Source: Bacteroidota bacterium (GTDB lineage: Bacteria > Bacteroidota > Ignavibacteria > Kryptoniales > JAKASW01). From it: 17,002 nucleotides of DNA. Positions 14,896 through 17,002 of the stretch are shown here, one piece after another. The translations under genes were made by a program, and so were the position numbers. A model generated the notes under the pieces. The model saw only the letters and a program-made list of their open reading frames with translations. It had not been told where the DNA came from and searched no databases. Position 1 is the stretch's first letter. Every line of letters starts with the position of its first letter. The stretch is taken from assembly GCA_021789755.1 (NCBI GenBank), contig JAJYJD010000046.1:1-17002 (forward strand). The letters are read 5' to 3'.

Positions 14896-16179
14896 TCAGC
14901 GCGGCGCGAAATGCCTATTGCGCCGAAACATCTCCCACAGGAAAAGCATAATGACCGGGGTGTACTCGAGAATCAAGACAGGGGTGTAGTCCTTCCATAC
15001 TCCCGTCTGCTGGTAAGTCAGGATCGTGAAGGCGGTGAGGCTTGACAGACCGACGTATGCAATCCCGCTCGGCCTCGGCACAAGCGGGAGGAGCACCGCG
15101 AGCCATCCTATGTACCACGGGTGAACAATGGGGGAGAAAATAAAGAGCAAGAAAATCGACAAATAGATCTTGGTGAGGAGACCTTTTCTACTCAATATCA
15201 CCGGGAGGTAGGCAGCCGCAAGGAGAATCGCGCAGACTGTCCGCGCCCGCTGGTTATCCCGGATGAACGAGTCGAGTATGTCGAAAACAACGCCGTTGAA
15301 TGTCCAGTTCTCCGTAAACGTCATCAGCGCCTGAAACGGGTGCCCGGTGAAGGTGTACGGCAGGTAAAAAAGTGCGACAAGCACAACTGGTATCGCGGCA
15401 GCTTTCAGTTTGTTGACGGTCCCTTTCTCAATGAAAAAAAGCACCGGTACGACGATAAGCGCGAGAGGTTTTATCAGCATGGACAGCCCCACGAAGATGT
15501 ACGCGAGGGCCTTCCTGTTGCCCAGATAAAAATATATGGCGAAGATTAGAAAGGTGAATCCGAAACCGTCCACATGTCCGTCGAGAAAAAACTGTATGAT
15601 CGGAAGTGGACAAAGTGCGTACAGCAGGACATACTTTGGTTCAAGTTTCAAACGTCTGAGCGTCAGAAAGAGACCGAATATCGTCAGAAGATCGAAGATC
15701 AGGATGAGTGATTTGATTCCCAGGAAGCTCTCCCCGTCAATCCTGTACGCGACATAGAACAACATTTCGCTCAGCGGGGGATAAATAGTCCTCATGTCCG
15801 GGTATGTCACCAGCCTGGGAATCAAGTCTGAATGAAGAGAAGAAAGAGCAGGGTCGTTTGGCGCGTATGCGTATGGGTTGACGCCGTTCGCCTGCACTTT
15901 TCCGTCCCAGACGTACCGGTAGTAGTCGGGAGAGCCGACAGGGTGAACAAAAAGAAAGACGAGCCTGAACAGTATTCCGATTGCAAGTAATCCGTAAAGA
16001 TATTTTGCCGGGATATCTTCTTTGAGAATGAAGTAGCAGAACGCGATAAAAGTCAGAGAGGCTGAAATTGAAGTAATTGTGTACGCGACGATAACTTCCA
16101 CGTGCAGCGCCGGCAAAACGAAAAATCCACACAGCGACAACACTATGAGAGCGGAACTAATCTTAAGAAGAACTTTCAT
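14896..16179 (-). CDS. GT-C integral membrane glycosyltransferase (GT87/mannosyltransferase-like)
   Basis: A 427-residue membrane protein with about eleven or more spans. After span 2-3 comes the loop SPDYYRYVWDGKVQANGVNPY (starting at residue 83, with the likely catalytic Asp85), then TYPDMRTIYPPLSEMLF (125-141). This is the pattern of GT-C enzymes that transfer a sugar, usually mannose or a related hexose, from a polyprenyl-phosphate donor on the outer side of the membrane (GT87/PIG-M-like and MptB-like proteins). The natural acceptor is unknown; envelope glycans or glycoproteins are likely. The ATG at 16179 is preceded by AGCAGGTG on the minus strand, a clear Shine-Dalgarno site. It is convergent with ppc and 9 bp from it. 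A CGGCGC/GCGCCG stem (14902-14925) lies in its last codons but has no adjacent T-tract. Confidence 0.88.
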   Translation of the reverse strand: MKVLLKISSALIVLSLCGFFVLPALHVEVIVAYTITSISASLTFIAFCYFILKEDIPAKYLYGLLAIGILFRLVFLFVHPVGSPDYYRYVWDGKVQANGVNPYAYAPNDPALSSLHSDLIPRLVTYPDMRTIYPPLSEMLFYVAYRIDGESFLGIKSLILIFDLLTIFGLFLTLRRLKLEPKYVLLYALCPLPIIQFFLDGHVDGFGFTFLIFAIYFYLGNRKALAYIFVGLSMLIKPLALIVVPVLFFIEKGTVNKLKAAAIPVVLVALFYLPYTFTGHPFQALMTFTENWTFNGVVFDILDSFIRDNQRARTVCAILLAAAYLPVILSRKGLLTKIYLSIFLLFIFSPIVHPWYIGWLAVLLPLVPRPSGIAYVGLSSLTAFTILTYQQTGVWKDYTPVLILEYTPVIMLFLWEMFRRNRHFAPR

Positions 16180-16205
16180 GACACGTGCACCTGCTTACCG
16201 CAAGT

Positions 16206-16227
16206 GGAATCGGGGAAGATTCCGATT
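16206..16227 (-). promoter_or_regulatory. Overlapping alternative hairpins in the GT-C leader
   Basis: GGAATC (16206-16211) pairs with GATTCC (16218-16223). Alternatively AATCGG (16208-16213) pairs with CCGATT (16222-16227). Both are perfect six-pair stems and exclude each other. They lie 27-48 nt upstream of the start codon, probably inside the mRNA leader. Confidence 0.3.
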
Positions 16228-16405
16228 TGGCTGTCTACACTCATGACACATAAAATATGAAAGACGCGCCTGAAATTCATAAGAACATTCATTTGTCGCC
16301 AACGATCTCCTCTTTTTGTCCTCATCGGTAATTAGCAATGGAAGTCGCTCGGTCATTCTCTGTGCAACGTCTTCTCACTTCAGCCTTTGCCTATGCAAGT
16401 ATCCC

Positions 16406-16441
16406 AAAACACGTCTTCCCTTGTAAAGACCGACGTCGTGT
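16406..16441 (-). terminator. Possible terminator of the RraB-like gene
   Basis: Read on the minus strand, ACAC-GAC-GTC and GACGTGT can form a stem of seven pairs with a 3-nt bulge, followed by TTTT. It starts 10 bp after the RraB-like stop codon. The T-run is short and the bulge weakens the stem. Confidence 0.3.
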
Positions 16442-16451
16442 AAGCGGTGAG

Positions 16452-16862
16452 TCAGCCGATTCCAGGAAGGCCCTTCCGCTCTTCGACACTCAATTCCGTT
16501 TCCCATCCGTCGTAATCCCCGCCGAGCTCATTCGCAAGGCAATCCAAAGCTCTGTGAATCGAAATAAGCAGTCCGACTTTCAAAACAATTTCCTTGGATG
16601 CAAGGCATAGCCACTCTTTCTGCTTTGCGGACTTTGTACACTCGGTCGAAAAACCCAGCGCGGTCAATCGATCCGCTGCGATCATTGCTGCGCTCCGGCT
16701 GTCGAAATACAAATAGAATGTGACAGGTCTCGCGCGGGTAAGGTCGGTGCTGCTTCTGGAAAGGAGATTTAATACGGCCTGGTTAGGATCAACGGGCCTG
16801 AACTCTTCCCTCGGTTTGTCCGGTAATTTGTGGGTCCCCTTCGACTCTCGATGTTTCGTCAC
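16452..16862 (-). CDS. RraB-domain protein (ribonuclease E inhibitor-like)
   Basis: A 136-residue soluble protein. Residues about 45-125 show the RraB pattern: ARPVTFYLYFDSRSAAMIAA (44-63), a second strand GFSTEC (70-75), EWLCLASKE (83-91) and the family signature GGDYDGWETEL (114-124). In E. coli RraB binds RNase E and modulates mRNA decay; whether this protein does so is not shown. RraB is best known from gammaproteobacteria. The first 40 residues are polar and have no counterpart I recognise. The GTG start at 16862 has a near-perfect Shine-Dalgarno (AGAGGAGG, 16870-16877, 7-nt spacing), which fixes it. It is on the same strand as the glycosyltransferase but 272 bp upstream of it, so probably a separate unit. 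Confidence 0.75.
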   Translation of the reverse strand: MTKHRESKGTHKLPDKPREEFRPVDPNQAVLNLLSRSSTDLTRARPVTFYLYFDSRSAAMIAADRLTALGFSTECTKSAKQKEWLCLASKEIVLKVGLLISIHRALDCLANELGGDYDGWETELSVEERKGLPGIG

Positions 16863-16869
16863 CGTTCAA

Positions 16870-16877
16870 CCTCCTCT
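16870..16877 (-). promoter_or_regulatory. Strong Shine-Dalgarno site of the RraB-like gene
   Basis: AGAGGAGG on the minus strand, 7 nt before the GTG at 16862. It is among the strongest ribosome-binding sites in the window and shows that the GTG is the genuine start. Confidence 0.7.
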
Positions 16878-16916
16878 GTAATCGACTTTGAATCAAACCT
16901 ATCACGATATTACGGC

Positions 16917-17002
16917 CTATCCCGCCAGCGTGTAATAAAGTAATACATTCCCCGATTTAAAACTCTTCATCCTCTCGAGCCTGAGGTTGGTCTTCGTTTC
17001 AA
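16917..17002 (-). CDS. Possible C-terminal tail of a gene beyond the right edge
   Basis: On the minus strand one frame is open from the window edge to a TAG at 16917-16919, giving 27 residues (ending SGNVLLYYTLAG). The other two minus frames meet stops earlier. The distance to the RraB-like start (54 bp) would suit an operon. The piece is too short for a family call and could be chance. Confidence 0.3.
   Translation of the reverse strand, partial: ETKTNLRLERMKSFKSGNVLLYYTLAG

Larger units (their letters stand above)
16180..16451. other. 272-bp intergenic region upstream of GT-C gene
   Basis: No gene is supported. On the minus strand it would hold the 3' end of the RraB-like transcript and the promoter and leader of the glycosyltransferase gene. 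It contains overlapping stem-loops at 16206-16227 and a candidate terminator at 16406-16441. A plus-strand ORF (16338-16610) runs across it but into the RraB-like gene and is treated as spurious. Confidence 0.5.

Noticed and set aside
14902..14925. CGGCGC/GCGCCG stem at the ppc/glycosyltransferase convergence as bidirectional terminator
   Set aside because: It lies in glycosyltransferase codons and has no T-run directly after it on either strand.
16338..16610. Plus-strand 90-codon ORF across the gap and the RraB-like gene
   Set aside because: It overlaps the better supported RraB-like gene, lacks a ribosome-binding site and shows no family motif.

Overview
The window looks like chromosomal core and housekeeping DNA from a Gram-negative bacterium of the Bacteroidota/Chlorobi (FCB) group. 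An Ignavibacteria- or Kryptonia-like lineage with roughly 50% GC is my best guess. The grounds are a Bacteroidota-type lipoprotein with the SGGPxDTTPP start, two outer-membrane barrel proteins, a short unimodular QueF, visible Shine-Dalgarno sites and frequent TTG/GTG starts. The taxonomic placement is inference. I see no mobile element, CRISPR array, rRNA or tRNA. No gene-free stretch exceeds about 275 bases.

Left block (1-4534, + strand): the 3' part of mltG (peptidoglycan-cleaving terminase), a multi-pass membrane protein resembling an ABC-exporter permease, ubiX (flavin prenyltransferase) and a large Ig-like lipoprotein. The four genes are 7 bp apart or overlap, so they probably form one operon although their roles differ. 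A short gap leads to a small barrel-like secreted protein (4747-5280), a strong hairpin, and a DUF72 protein carrying an apparent in-frame insertion (5493-6440).

Middle block (6556-8434): a DUF6483-like helical protein whose recognisable N-terminus starts upstream of any normal start codon, then queF and a YhhQ-type queuosine-precursor transporter overlapping by 4 bp. Together the last two reduce preQ0 and import queuosine precursors for tRNA modification.

Envelope and signalling block (8563-12054): secG, a receiver-histidine kinase fusion, a small one-POTRA Omp85 barrel protein and rsmE. The last three are separated by 2 bp or overlap by 1 bp, so they look translationally coupled.

Right block: ppc (PEP carboxylase, anaplerotic oxaloacetate, 12115-14886) runs convergently, with a 9-bp gap, into a minus-strand GT-C membrane mannosyltransferase-like gene. 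Upstream of that on the minus strand is a small RraB-domain protein, and at the edge there may be the tail of another minus-strand gene.

No obviously new multi-gene system is visible. The best leads are the DUF72 in-frame insertion, the start-codon anomaly of the DUF6483 gene, the kinase/one-POTRA-Omp85/rsmE coupling and the lineage-atypical RraB-like protein.
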